A stretch of 64,000 nt of DNA from Larimichthys crocea (Eukaryota; Chordata; Actinopteri; Sciaenidae). Below, one piece after another: positions 12,658-23,249 of this stretch. The stretch covers positions 11,072,334-11,136,333 of the forward strand of contig NC_040032.1 in NCBI RefSeq assembly GCF_000972845.2, written 5' to 3'. Position numbers and translations under genes: made by a program. Numbering within the stretch: position 1 is the stretch's first letter; each line of letters starts with the position of its first letter. Under the pieces are notes generated by a model, which saw only the letters and a program-made list of their open reading frames with translations, was not told the origin of the DNA and did not search any database.

Positions 12658-14127
12658 AAGGGAGCAGGCCACATAATGGTCATTTCACACCTATCTGGTA
12701 ATGATCCAATCAGGGCACTGTGATGATGGCAACGAGATGATGCAGAAAATTGATAGAGGATGTGGAAGAGCCTTCTCTAAAACTGAGCCTCGGCGTCTAA
12801 AAGACTGAACATGCATTAGCAATTATGTTATTTTACTGCACTTTTAGCAGCGTGATGATTTTTAATGTGATGACAAGGCCAAGAAAGTTTAGCACATAGT
12901 ATAGCACAATGCGTTGAAGGAAAAGGATCTATTATGGAGTCAGACACAATTTAAAAAGTGCTTATTTGAATTTGAATAATTTCATACATGCACAGAGAAT
13001 CATTGAATTGCAAAAAGGCACCACCCGATTAGTGTAGGTGTTTGGCCATTTCTACATTTCTACATTAATTCTGTAGTACTAAGAGTGCCATGTTGGGTAG
13101 CTACAGCATATAAAATCATTCCACATTAGGACCTTTTGAGTATGAGAATTGGCTGCTGTATGAAATGTTATTAGAACGTTTTTGTCAAACGACTTTTAGC
13201 ATTAATTAAAAAAAAAAAAAGGTCTGATCATGTGCTGGAATCACATCAACTTTAAGCAGGACAGGCTGCACTTTTACTCCATAATCATTGTGTCACTTTG
13301 CACATGTAAAGTAATGAGTTCGGAGGCATAAGTAGGACCGCGCTCAGATACGCTTAAATGAAAACACTTCGGGGCATCCCCGGCACTGTCATTAATACTG
13401 AGGCTCATGGGTAACAGATGTGGCCTGATCAAAGATGAGCATGGAGACAAAAATAAATCCATCACCTGACTGAAGGGGGAAATTAATCTTGTAGCCTTCA
13501 GCAACGTAAAGGATGATTTTTATAGCCTCCTTTCACTTACACTCGCCATCAAGTCCAAATCCAACGTTTAAGTGTTTTTAATCACATGTCACATAAATGT
13601 CAGTATCTGGTCCAGCAAAGTAAAAAAAATAATCTTTTTGTATGTATTTTTGGGTTTGTCATATTCTGGAAAATGATGAGTCACCCTTCACTCGTGGGTA
13701 TAGACAAATTTTACGAAATTAGACACACACCGCTGCCAGAGCATTTCTGACGGGCGTTGTGTCTCACCAGAGACGTTATGGACAGAAAAGGGGGGGGCAC
13801 ACTAACTCTTGGCACTATTGGCTGCTGTAAATGGTGAATAATATCCACGACAAGTCCCATCTGCCTGATTTTACAGGAAACATGCAAATATATAGAAGCA
13901 ATAAGCACCCCATTATCCGTCTCATGGGAAGATTTAGGTGCTCTATTTATAAAATATAGCAAAATAGAATAAACGGAATATAACATGCATAGTGTCGATC
14001 TTTATGACTTTGTTACCTTATGAGCCTCTACAGACTCTGCAGGTCCTCTTTTATGTTTTTTTGTGTGTTTCACAGCCAGCGTAGTTTCTCCTTTAGAGGA
14101 TGAGGAGAGGTGGTTGCAATCATCAAC

Positions 14128-14166
14128 TAGCAGATGTCACTAAATCCTACACAGTGTTTTTTAAAG
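14128..14166 (+). mobile_element. possible transposon end
   Basis: The block gatgtcactaaatcctacaca resembles a sequence common at the ends of teleost interspersed repeats. A related block (gagtcgccaaatcctacaca) lies at about 22007-22026. No second end was found. Confidence 0.3.
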
Positions 14167-15474
14167 CATAGACTCCAATAAATGAAAAAGGAAATGTTCT
14201 ATTTTTATCTGCAGACCAATAGCCAGTCAGTCAGTCATCAGTGACATTGCACTGACGAGGAACATGTGCAGTTGAGGACAAACAAAAGCATCCTTTCCAT
14301 ATGGAATCAAGCAAACTATTAAGTATACACTCCACCAAGAGCAAATCAGCATTCATCCAAACAGAGCTTTGTGATATTCACACTGATACTCTCCCTCCAT
14401 CTCTGTCAAATCCAATCTCTTAGCAATCAGTTACAGTTTGAAAAAGCAAATCTTCCCTCTGATGATAAGCCCAGGATTATGATCAAGACCAGTCTCTAAT
14501 TACAAAAAAAAAAAAAAGCTATTGTCAAACTTCAAATTCATGAGGCGTCAGCAGAGCTGATGGTAGTTAAAGGTGAAGCCGGCGTCCTGGACATGTGCAA
14601 ATAAGAGTCCCATCTCATTAACTTTAAGTTATGTCTGTACATGTCCCCCTGAATATAATGGCCGTCTCTTGATGGTACATAGATTAACACAGATCCTCAC
14701 TATTTTGTTCAGATGTGCTTTTAGGAATAATAACACACACATGAGGTCACAGAAGACTTAACCTAAGTGATTTTCAATGTGCCAGTGGCAAAGGCGTACT
14801 TTTCTAACTTGCTCATGGATATCTCAGTTCACATAAACATTAAGTGATTGTAGATTAAAATTAACAGGTATTTTGTTGCATTCACTTTCAGCTTAAACAT
14901 TATATGTATTGTTAATCTAAAACAGTACCTATTTGAGCATGATCTATGTAGAGGGGGTGGCATTGTTGCATGCAACATGCAACCAAAACCCAATCTATAT
15001 AGTCATGCCACTGCTGGCTATAAAAACAGCTGGGCACTGTAGTTGTTAGCAAATGTGACTCATTTTTTGGGAACTATTTTCAGCTGTGGATGAATACACA
15101 CTCAATTGAGCTCTATGACGCAGTGGAATAAGATATATGAGGCTTTGGATACACACACACACACAATACTTCTTAGTGTGATCCAATTATTGTTGGTTTT
15201 AATCTTTTGAAATACATAATATCACCAGAATTATCGCTTAATTCCAACCCCGATATGTGCCACACAGTCCTGATGCAATCAGTCATAAATGGTATAAGAT
15301 ATTTCACAGGCACATTTAATCTTCGCTTCCTTATTGACAGCTGTGGTTTTTGACATATAAAAGGTTAGACTGTCCATTGTTTTCTGTCTTTGACCTTTAT
15401 TGGACAGCTAGAGTGTTGGCCTCATCCAAAACAGGATCTTACTGTCCCTTTGGCCAGGTCAGGACCTCACTGAC

Positions 15475-15492
15475 CACACACACACACACACA
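15475..15492. repeat. short (CA)n microsatellite
   Basis: CA dinucleotide run of 18 bases, read directly. Confidence 0.95.
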
Positions 15493-16888
15493 TACAGCCA
15501 AAAAGTGGACAGATGGCAGAGCGAGAGGAATTACTTGTAGTCCCCGAGGGAAGCCAATCAAACACTGTCCTGGAAAAGATGAAGTAAACAATGACACAAT
15601 CCATCAATCGGGCCATCAGATGACCAATTATACACTGAAAAATCCAATAAAAGGTCCCATTCACTGCCCAGTGATGACAGTGACTTTTCAGACAACAGAG
15701 ATTTAGTGGATATCTGTGTTATATCTGTGGATGATTCGATCTTAAGTGCTGTCGTATAATTTAATAAATGATTTAGATATATTTCCTCGATGAAAGATGA
15801 GGTGAGGAAAGAGACAAAATCCAGGTTTTGTTGATGTGGTGTTTACTGTTCTTAGCCACACAGTGGTTTACAACCCATCGAAGGATGCTGTCTCTTTCTC
15901 TTCCACCTTATTTTCTATACCTCAACCCCAGAAGATTGACAGAGATGGATCAGACATCCAAAAGATCATTTCCCAGGTGTATTACAACAGAGGACATGAC
16001 TGGTACTGTTATATTTCTATTCTGTAGCTATGAAAAGATTCCCGTCAATCAAAGCTCAGCTGTGGGATGGGAAGAGATACAAGATGAGGAGACGGACAAA
16101 AAGAGAGTGATGGAGACGAGAGAGGAAAGGCAGGTATGGCCCACTGTAGTGAAACTTTTACCACAGAGATACGTTCTTTGGTGATTACAGTGGAAATAGT
16201 CTCAACACAGTACAGGATACATATTATATTGTATAGAATACATTTTGCTATTATTTATGCACATTCAAACACAAAACTGAAATAAAGAAGGTGGATATAA
16301 CTAAATTATTTTGACACTTGGATTTGTAGAACTGAGTCATTGTTTATATTATCAGTAACTCAGATGTATATTCAGATTATTCACTTGAATAAAAGTGGAA
16401 ATGCCATAGTCAAAATGTAATCCATTACAATTAAACATAATGCACGCAATTCAAAATATTACTTAATTCTGAGTAAAGAAGTTTGATTGGCAAAATGAGC
16501 TTAAAGTATCGAAAGAAAAAAAAGAAGAAATGTTTATTTAATAATTTAATATACAGAAACACTCCATGTCAGTGTTATATTTTGAATAAACTCCAACTAA
16601 AATATGCTCACAAAACAGTAAGATGAAAAATACAATTGCAGAAAATGTTTTATCTGTGGTCTATTATTGCTTACATGACTTTATGTCAGATTGTTGTGTC
16701 TTGTGCAGAGAACCGCGTTCAGTACACTTAACAAGTGCCATTTCGAATTGCAAAATGTGTGTAAAGCAGAAAATGTGTTTAAAGTTTTGGAGATTGGAGA
16801 TGAGGTTTTGTGTCAGTTTAAATATTTCTGCTATCCATGTCATTTCACTCTGTTAGCAACTGGAAAAAACTGGAAACCCTATAAAAGA

Positions 16889-16943
16889 GGTACAAACCTC
16901 ATATTTATATTTAAATTAAAGAAATAATAATCCCATGTTGAGT
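16889..16943 (+). repeat. dispersed direct repeat, copy A
   Basis: Begins ggtacaaacctcatatttat and ends tcccatgttgagt. The first 32 bases are identical to copy B at 17586-17656, and the end block matches too, but the middle is shorter here. The two copies lie about 700 bases apart upstream of msantd2. Confidence 0.9.
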
Positions 16944-17585
16944 GGTTGTCTGCCACCCTGGAGCCCTCTGCAAGTTAAAAGTGTTATAAAAATGAGGATT
17001 ATACCGGGGTGCTGATGTTTGAACTCATACAGATAGTGTGTGTGTGCATCCTGTCTTTTGGATGTCTCGCATACCTCCCTTAGTTGGCCTCTGATTTACT
17101 GATGCTGGCAGGGAGAGACAATTATAAATCAGCAGTACAAGGACAGGAGAGACAGGCTAGGGGATTTGGATATGAATCATAATGCTTATTACTGAGCAGA
17201 AAACCAAAAAGAATGTTATGATATTATCTGTATCAGGTGGGAGGTGTCCAAGACAGCCCATTTTTTTAAAAACGTATAAGAACCAACAGTTAGAGCTCCT
17301 CGAGGAGCCTTTTCTCTGTAACCCATTTCTGTGTGTTGCACTGTTAAACACTCCTTCTTGTACAAGAATAATAAATCCAACTTAAAACTTTGACACTTTG
17401 AATCCAGTCCTCTTTATTCAAGGGTTTTTTCTTTAAAAAAATCTCATAACAGTAGTTATAAAGTGGCCTATAATGAAAACACTACTACAAGCAGACTTAG
17501 TTGAGTAATGCTCTTATTGTTATATTATGACAAGTGATAATATCTGCTGTGAAAAAGCTCTGTGGTGACATTAAAACCTACAAAA

Positions 17586-17656
17586 GGTACAAACCTCATA
17601 TTTATATTTAAATTAAATAAATTAAGTAAAAAACTGAACATCCTCCCATGTTGAGT
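17586..17656 (+). repeat. dispersed direct repeat, copy B
   Basis: Same start and end blocks as copy A (16889-16943), with a longer A-rich middle. It lies immediately next to the left arm of the inverted repeat starting at 17681, so both may belong to one old mobile element. Confidence 0.85.
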
Positions 17657-17680
17657 CAAAAGCAGTGATAAATAACTTAT

Positions 17681-18060
17681 AAACAAACAAACAAACAAGT
17701 TATGTATCAATATTGTATATTGTATTCCCTGGAATATTTCTGCTGGACCTAATAGAAATAAAAAAAAAACGTGTGTATATATAGATCTAGATATATAATA
17801 TATATAGAGATAGATATATATAATGTAATATATTATATATATAGATAGTTGTGTGATTTATTTATTTTACATTATTATTAGTATTATGATTCGTCTTCTA
17901 GCCTTAGTACTTGGCCCTTCTTCTTACTACTTTCTTTCTTTTACATTTCTTTTCTCTTCATTAGGTCCAGCAGAAATATTCCATTTAATCCAATATACAA
18001 TATTATTAGTGATACATAACTTACTGCCCCTTGTTTGTTTGTTTGTTTGTTTGTTTGTTT
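17681..18060. repeat. large imperfect inverted repeat upstream of msantd2
   Basis: Left arm 17681-17753 and right arm 17960-18060 are reverse complements apart from small insertions. Shared blocks include ttaggtccagcagaaatatt, caatatacaatatt, gatacataactt and a (gttt)n run on the right matching (caaa)n on the left. The roughly 200-base loop contains a strongly alternating AT stretch (about 17775-17850). This is the signature of a foldback or MITE-like element, or a cruciform-prone site. It ends just short of the msantd2 CpG island. Confidence 0.8.
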
Positions 18061-18071
18061 ACCTGGCTCTT

Positions 18072-18163
18072 CCAGGTCTCACCTCCGCGGCCCCTCCCGG
18101 ATCCACGCCGGGTTTTGCCAGGTCTCACCTCCGCGGCCCCTCCCGGATCCACGCCGGGTTTTG
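18072..18163 (+). repeat. perfect 46-bp tandem duplication in the msantd2 promoter
   Basis: Unit 18072-18117 is repeated exactly at 18118-18163; it starts ccaggtctcacctccgcgg and ends acgccgggttttg. The GC-rich unit lies in the CpG island, about 80-170 bases before the start codon. Confidence 0.95.
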
Positions 18164-18242
18164 CCTCGCGCCTCCCGGCGTAAGAAGCCCCGCACGTCCC
18201 CTCCCTCCTCCCTCCCCCCCTCCCCTTAGCAACAGAGGCAAC

Positions 18243-18671
18243 ATGGCGGCGTCCAGTACCGCGGAGCACTCTCCGGAGATCTCGGCGCCGTTAAAGATCC
18301 CGAAAACCGAGGCGCCATCCCCGGAGTCTGAGGATCTGAGTGACAGCAACCAGTACCACTCCAACCCCTCCACGCCGAACCGCTTCTCGCCTCTGAACGT
18401 GGGCTCGGGGACCGCGGGCCGGACGGCGGCCTCATCCTCCAACAGCTTCACCGCCTGCCGGGGGATGTCGTGGACTCCGTCCGAGACGAACGCCCTGATC
18501 GCGGTGTGGGGCAACGAGCGGCTGACGGAGGCGAGGATGCAGCAGCTGGAGGTCGCGGGCACCGTGTTCTCCGGTAAGGCCCCCGGTCCCGCCATGTACG
18601 AGAGGGTGTCCAGAGCCCTGTCGGAGCTGGGCTACGAGAGGACGCCGTCCCAGTGCAGGGAGAGGATGAAG
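18243..18671 (+). CDS. msantd2: msantd2 coding exon 1
   Basis: Residues 1-143, phase 0 at the end (AAG|GTAAAG). It carries the N-terminal Ser/Pro-rich part and the first helices of the Myb/SANT-like domain ([20 protein letters not shown]). The motif splits between K143 and T144, as the join to exon 2 restores QCRERMKTLRRCYS. Confidence 0.95.
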
Positions 18672-21600
18672 GTAAAGGACACGGCAGACACACCTGTGGC
18701 TTTAAAGTCAGCTGTTTACTGCAGACACACACACACACACACACACACACACTGATCAGCTGTTACTGTTTGTTGACATGTAATAGGAGCTCTGCATGTT
18801 GTTTACAGTACACAGTGCTCAGGCATAGTCATGCACTCTCACTGGATGCATGATCTCATGAATATTTAGTTAATTAATTTATGATAAACCACCATAATTG
18901 CACCATAATCCCAGAATTGTTGGTTTTATTGGGAACTGGTTCAAGTCCCAGAGTATGGAGCTGCCCCTGAGCAAAATGTCTGTATGCATAAAACTAATTT
19001 CCCCTCCAGGGATTAATAAAAGTATCTCTTATTTTCTTCTTCTTAAAATCAACCTTTAATAGATAGATAGATAGATAGATATACTTTATTTATCCCAAGC
19101 TGGGAAATTATAGTGCAGCAGCAGCATTACACAAAGTAACAAGTGACAACAAAGAATAAAAACATACTATAAAGCAAAATATACATAATAAAATATCAAA
19201 AAAAGCAATAGTAAATACGATAAAATAAAATATATTGTACAGAGGTATATACAGCAAGTTGGCAGTGTTGATATATTTGATTTAATTGAGTTGATTTAAT
19301 TCAAGCTTTTTATCAGAGGCCTCGGACAAGACACAAACAGAGCAGGGATTCTTATTAATAATAACTTATGTATTTATGTGTGCACATCTCTCCTGTTCTT
19401 AAATCCCTTCACTGGCTTCCTGTTCTTTATAGAATTGATTTTAAACTTTTAATATTTGTTTTTAAAGCTCCTAACGGCCTCACCCCTTCGTATTTATCTG
19501 AGCTTTTAACTGTCCACAATCCTGGTAGAGCTCTGAGGTCTAAAGATCGACTTTTGCTGGAAGTGCCCAGGTCGAAATATAAACACTGCGGTGACCGAGC
19601 GTTTTCCGTTCTTGTTTCTGACCTGGGCCTCTTTAAATCCAGGCTAAAAACCCATTTATTTAGGATGGCTTTTAATACTTATCTTATCTTATTGGATTTT
19701 GTTGTATTTTATTGTCCTTTATTGTTTTTATTTTGTTTGTTTTTACTTATTATTCTCTTTATGTATTATCCTCTGTAAAGCACTTTTGTACACCGAAAGG
19801 ACTGTTGTAAAGGGCTGTATAAATAAAGGACATTTACATTTTATTTCACCTTATTCACCTATTCATATACTGGGCTAATTGCCTGTATGTGTTTATGATT
19901 GATAAAAGTTGCAAATTATAGAGCTGTGTGTCTTTTGGACACTAATTCTGATTCGCTATTTGTAGTTTCTTATTATCTGCACCCTCACACTCACCATTAT
20001 TTTGGTGATAATTGTCAGTCACGGACCCCCTGTGTTGATCATTCGTTCATCGCCCTGTTTAAAGCATTCAGTGTCACGTTTTTGTATTTTAAAAAGAAGT
20101 TCATAACCCGCAGTTCATGCACACCTGAGAGTGAGACAAGTGTCACTGTTGTTACACAACAAAACAAATAGTGAAGGACATCAGAAATCCTTATTTTGAT
20201 TTGCATAAAGTCTATCAGTTTTTGCATAAGAATTCAAAACCGTATACTGCACAGTGCATCTCTAGTTAGTGTGACGTATCCATGAAATCGACACCACTCT
20301 GTTACGCCTAGATGCCAACACACACAAGATATTTTCAGCATTTTAAAATGACATGTTCTTCAATATTTCAAGTCCCAACAGATCGCCAAAAAGGAGGAAT
20401 AACAGAATAAATTTTATGATTTCACATAAAATATTCAGCACTCCAAACCCAACCCTTAGAATACAGAAACTCAGGACTGTGTTTCTTCACTGCATGGAAC
20501 TTTATCCTTACACAAGTGAACACGAGGCTGTCGCTGTATAATATAGCGTCTGAAATGGACACACATGTTTTACATGCTGGTGTTGTGAGCAGAGAGAGAC
20601 AAACAGCACTTAGCTGCTGGGATAAACACTAATTAGAGAAGACGCAGCACTGCTGTCCTCCGTGTGTCCACAGGCAGCTCAGTTCTCCTTTTGATAAGAT
20701 TTTGTTTTGCTCCTTTTACTGTGATGTTTGAACAATATCTGTGCAGAGTTTGATACGAGAAATCTGAATTTATTCTGATTTAACCTGTCAAGAACGTATC
20801 GGGCACATTAGAAAGTCTGAAGCGATCACAGATTGTGGATTTCAGGAGAGACGATGGTGGGAAAACACCTCTGCAAATCAAAATTCTGTTGTTTTTTTAT
20901 AGTTTTCTGCAAAAGCTCTGGAGATGTGACGATGATCCTGCACACGTCTCTGCTGTAGAAAGGTTTGGTAGTCGGACAACAATCCCATTAGAGGCCGCAT
21001 CTAAAATGCCTGACCACCCACTTCCATTCCTCTCAGTTTATTAAGTTTGGCCTCACTGAACGTTGTTAGAGTTGATTCTCACCCGGCATTTCCTCTGGGA
21101 CCCTTCTGCTTGTAATCTGAGTACTTTAAAAGTCTTTGACGCTGTTTGATTATTTATAGCATTGTTTTTATTCTTTAGTCTGTTCTAAGTTCAGTCTCAA
21201 ATCCTCTTTAGGTTGCTATTAAAGTGTGACGTGACACCTTTCCTCTTCGTGTCTTTGTCCCTACAAAGTTGGAACACAGTAAACCCTTTCTCCATCCGTC
21301 CCGTCACGTACAGACTTTGCGGCGCTGCTACAGCCGCGTGAAGGAGCACGGCATCGGCAAAAGGAAGAGCAGCTACACCATTGAGCAGCTGGAGAAGGTG
21401 TTCGGTCAGGGAGGCTGGGACTCCCAGAGCTGTGCCCCGGTGCTGATCAACAGCAGCGGGCTGTATCAGGAGATGGAGTCCGACGGCAGCACCCTGGAAG
21501 ACTTCTCTCAGGAGGACTGGTGCAACCAGGTGCTGGACTCGGCCTTCCAGGAGGGAGACATGGAGACTGGTGAGCGTGTTAGCAAGCAGAGGACAGATAG

Positions 21601-23249
21601 ACACAATGAAAGACACAGAAATAACATGTCTGAACTAATGTGTGTGTGTTTGTGTCCTCTCTCTAGAAGAAATCCAGGTGCCTAAAAACAGAGCTCTGCA
21701 GATCCAAGCAGAGCTGTCGGAACAAACTCAGTAAGTCGACTCGAACAAAGGACAAGACTTCACTTTGTAAAGTGAATATGCTGGATATGAAACTTTGTGT
21801 TCTGAATTAACTTAATTATTGCAAATTACTGTTAAAGAGCCAATGATGTGATACGTCAGACTTCACCCTGAATGGGACGGACTGTCTCCGACGATCTTGC
21901 CTTTGCAGAAACATAAATTAGAGCATGTTCATAGGACATAGGTTCCATTTTGGTAATTCCTCAAATCTGTATCCATGTGCAGTGTCCTGTTGTGATACTA
22001 CCACTAGGAGTCGCCAAATCCTACACATGCTCCAAATCACTTGTTGGTGTTCTTGTGTTTTAAAATTGGACCTATACATTCTGAAATGTATCACAAGACA
22101 CAGATCGATCATTTTGTAGAGGTGCTGATGCACAGATATTACCAGGGGCTGCTATATCTCAAAAACTGGGCTCTTATATCCATCTGATGCCAAACAGAAA
22201 TGAAGGTATCAGAAATATTTTAAGGCTACCAAGGTTCCTTTTACCTGTTTCGTCAGTTGTAGCACATTCTATCATGGAAAATGTTGCGTTATTAGTTTGT
22301 CATTATTCTGTATCTCTGCAGAAAAAGGGACATGATGCAGACTGTGATGCGCATCCTCGAGTCGGTGCAGCTGAAGTGGGAGCACTTCCAGACGTGGACC
22401 GAGTTCTCGCGGCTGCACCTCTCCAACAAGCTGGCCATCTTCGGCGTGGGCTACAACACGCGCTGGCGCGAGGACGTGCGTTACCACTACGCCGAAATCA
22501 GCTCGCAGGTGCCGCTGGGCAAGCGGCTCCGCGAGTACTTCAACCCGGAGAAGCCGGAAGGGCGCATCATCATGACCAAAGTCCAGAAGATGAACTGGAA
22601 GAATGTCTACTACAAGTTCCTGGACATTACCATCAGTGAGGCGCGCTGTCTGGAGCTGCACATGGAGGTGGACTGGATCCCCGTATCCCAGTCCAGGGCA
22701 GCTGGCTGCAGCAGAGGCACATCCCACTACCTCCTTCCTGCAGACATCCCCAAGGCGTACGGACTGTACGCCATTGGGTACGAGGCGCTGTCGTCCTCTA
22801 GCGACCCCGCTCAGACCTCTCCCCAAGGTGATAGTGAAGACCATAGCTTACCTCAGTGCGAGTTAGAGAACGGGTCACAGGCTGACGGAGAAGGTGCAGG
22901 GAAAGGTGACAGAACTGGGGTTAAAGTTACGTACTGCTATCTAGGCATAGCTGAGGACAGGACCATACAGCAGTGTCTCTTCCAGCACTTTCAGGGCTCC
23001 GGCAAACACTACGTCCACAGCGAGTCCTCCGCCGTGACGCGTTTGCTGCAGGAGAACTGCCGCGTCGCAGCCGCTGCTGCCGCCACGAGTCAGGACGGCG
23101 AGGCAGGTGAAGACTCTTCTCAGCGTTTTGCCATTTACATAAAATTCATCGAGGTGGAGCTGGACTTCCTCTCAGCAGGCTCCCTGGTGGAGTGCCTGGA
23201 AACCGCTGTCGGTTATCCCTTAAAATACAACAACAAGGAAACATCGTAA
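18243..23249 (+). CDS. msantd2: Myb/SANT-like DNA-binding domain-containing protein 2 (four coding exons)
   Basis: Spliced CDS: 18243-18671, 21314-21569, 21667-21730, 22322-23249, all with GT-AG introns and matching phases, giving 558 residues, close to the human protein's length. Residues 1-70 are Ser/Pro-rich and probably disordered. The Myb/SANT-like domain spans about 75-175 (W77, W89, then [12 protein letters not shown] crossing into [13 protein letters not shown]). Exons 3-4 encode the conserved C-terminal half ([19 protein letters not shown], ending with [17 protein letters not shown]). The start is the ATG at 18243 in gcaacATGG context; the frame is open further upstream only through promoter repeats. 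The family is nuclear and presumed DNA-binding, with targets poorly known. Odd features: an alanine run at 499-504 and a low-complexity, acidic Gln/Gly/Ser-rich insert around residues 405-450. In human, ESAM follows MSANTD2 on the same strand, matching the layout here. Confidence 0.97.
18725..18752. repeat. (AC)n microsatellite in msantd2 intron 1
   Basis: 28 bases of AC repeat starting 53 bases after the exon 1 donor, read directly. Confidence 0.97.
18930..19045 (+). mobile_element. SINE, 5'-truncated
   Basis: A B-box-like motif (ggttcaagtccca, 18938-18950) is followed by a body with gagctgcccctgagcaaaatg. The tail is aatttcccctccagggatta then ataaaagtatct, the end shared by many teleost SINEs and their partner LINEs. 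The A-box end is missing. The element ends in pyrimidine-rich sequence at about 19045. Confidence 0.7.
19059..19270 (-). mobile_element. LINE/SINE 3' end, minus strand
   Basis: Starts with five (ATAG) units (19061-19080). Then comes tactttatttatcccaagc and tgggaaatta, the reverse complement of the common tail gggataaataaagta. A-rich text follows to about 19270. In this orientation the simple repeat is the element's 3' terminal tandem repeat. Confidence 0.65.
19378..19841 (+). pseudogene. L2/CR1-like LINE reverse-transcriptase C-terminal fragment
   Basis: Translation of 19368-19778 contains [20 protein letters not shown], then [15 protein letters not shown] and GDRAFSVL, ending [15 protein letters not shown]. 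This is the conserved C-terminal part of the ORF2 protein in L2/CR1-type teleost LINEs. The block usually between the RAFS motif and the [10 protein letters not shown] motif (with a WNSLP-like core) is missing, so there is an internal deletion. It runs into the typical 3' UTR: tgtaaagcacttttgtacac, then tataaataaagga. It is a dead, 5'-truncated insertion inside msantd2 intron 1. Confidence 0.85.
21314..21569 (+). CDS. msantd2: msantd2 coding exon 2
   Basis: Residues 144-228 plus one base; acceptor gtacag|ACT, donor ACTG|GTGAGC, phase 1. It encodes the rest of the Myb/SANT-like domain ([29 protein letters not shown]) and an acidic linker ([15 protein letters not shown]). Confidence 0.95.
21667..21730 (+). 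CDS. msantd2: msantd2 coding exon 3
   Basis: A 64-base microexon-like exon flanked by introns of 97 and 591 bases; acceptor tctctag, donor CA|GTAAGT. It encodes [20 protein letters not shown] and joins exon 4 as TQKRDMMQ, which matches the family well and confirms the phase. Confidence 0.9.
22322..23249 (+). CDS. msantd2: msantd2 coding exon 4
   Basis: Large last coding exon: residues 250-558 and the TAA. Acceptor tctctgcag. It encodes the long family-specific C-terminal region. GC-rich coding sequence here produces long open frames on other strands that are not genes. Confidence 0.96.

Larger units (their letters stand above)
11969..16888. other. intergenic, no gene recognised
   Basis: No convincing exon. 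A 166-codon minus-strand ORF at 11992-12492 has no recognisable domain; its DNA (about 12000-12380) looks like an unclassified dispersed repeat. A perfect hairpin (12622-12657), a short (CA)n run and a possible transposon end near 14128-14166 are listed separately. 16200-16620 is very AT-rich. Confidence 0.5.
18062..18671 (+). promoter_or_regulatory. msantd2: CpG island and probable msantd2 promoter / 5' UTR
   Basis: Composition switches abruptly from AT-rich repeat to GC- and CpG-rich sequence at about 18062 and stays so through coding exon 1. No TATA box is near the start codon, as expected for a CpG-island housekeeping promoter. A C-rich tract (about 18196-18228) is followed by ttagcaacagaggcaac just before the ATG, which contains two GCAAC motifs resembling RFX half-sites (inference). 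The transcription start cannot be placed from sequence alone. Confidence 0.7.
18672..21313 (+). other. msantd2 intron 1
   Basis: A 2.6-kb intron from GTAAAG to ACAG. It opens with a (CA)n run and then carries a SINE, an inverted LINE/SINE tail and an L2/CR1-like reverse-transcriptase fragment, listed separately. 19850-21313 shows nothing recognisable beyond ordinary AT-rich sequence. Confidence 0.9.

Noticed and set aside
18125..18595. 156-codon minus-strand ORF
   Set aside because: Antisense shadow of GC-rich msantd2 exon 1.
17853..18755. 300-codon plus-strand ORF
   Set aside because: Its first 130 codons lie in the inverted repeat and promoter duplication. Only the part from 18243 is the msantd2 exon, and the end runs past the splice donor into intron and (AC)n.
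22272..22844. 190-codon minus-strand ORF and 150-codon plus-strand ORF at 22187-22639
   Set aside because: Out-of-frame shadows of msantd2 exon 4; the true frame matches the known protein family.
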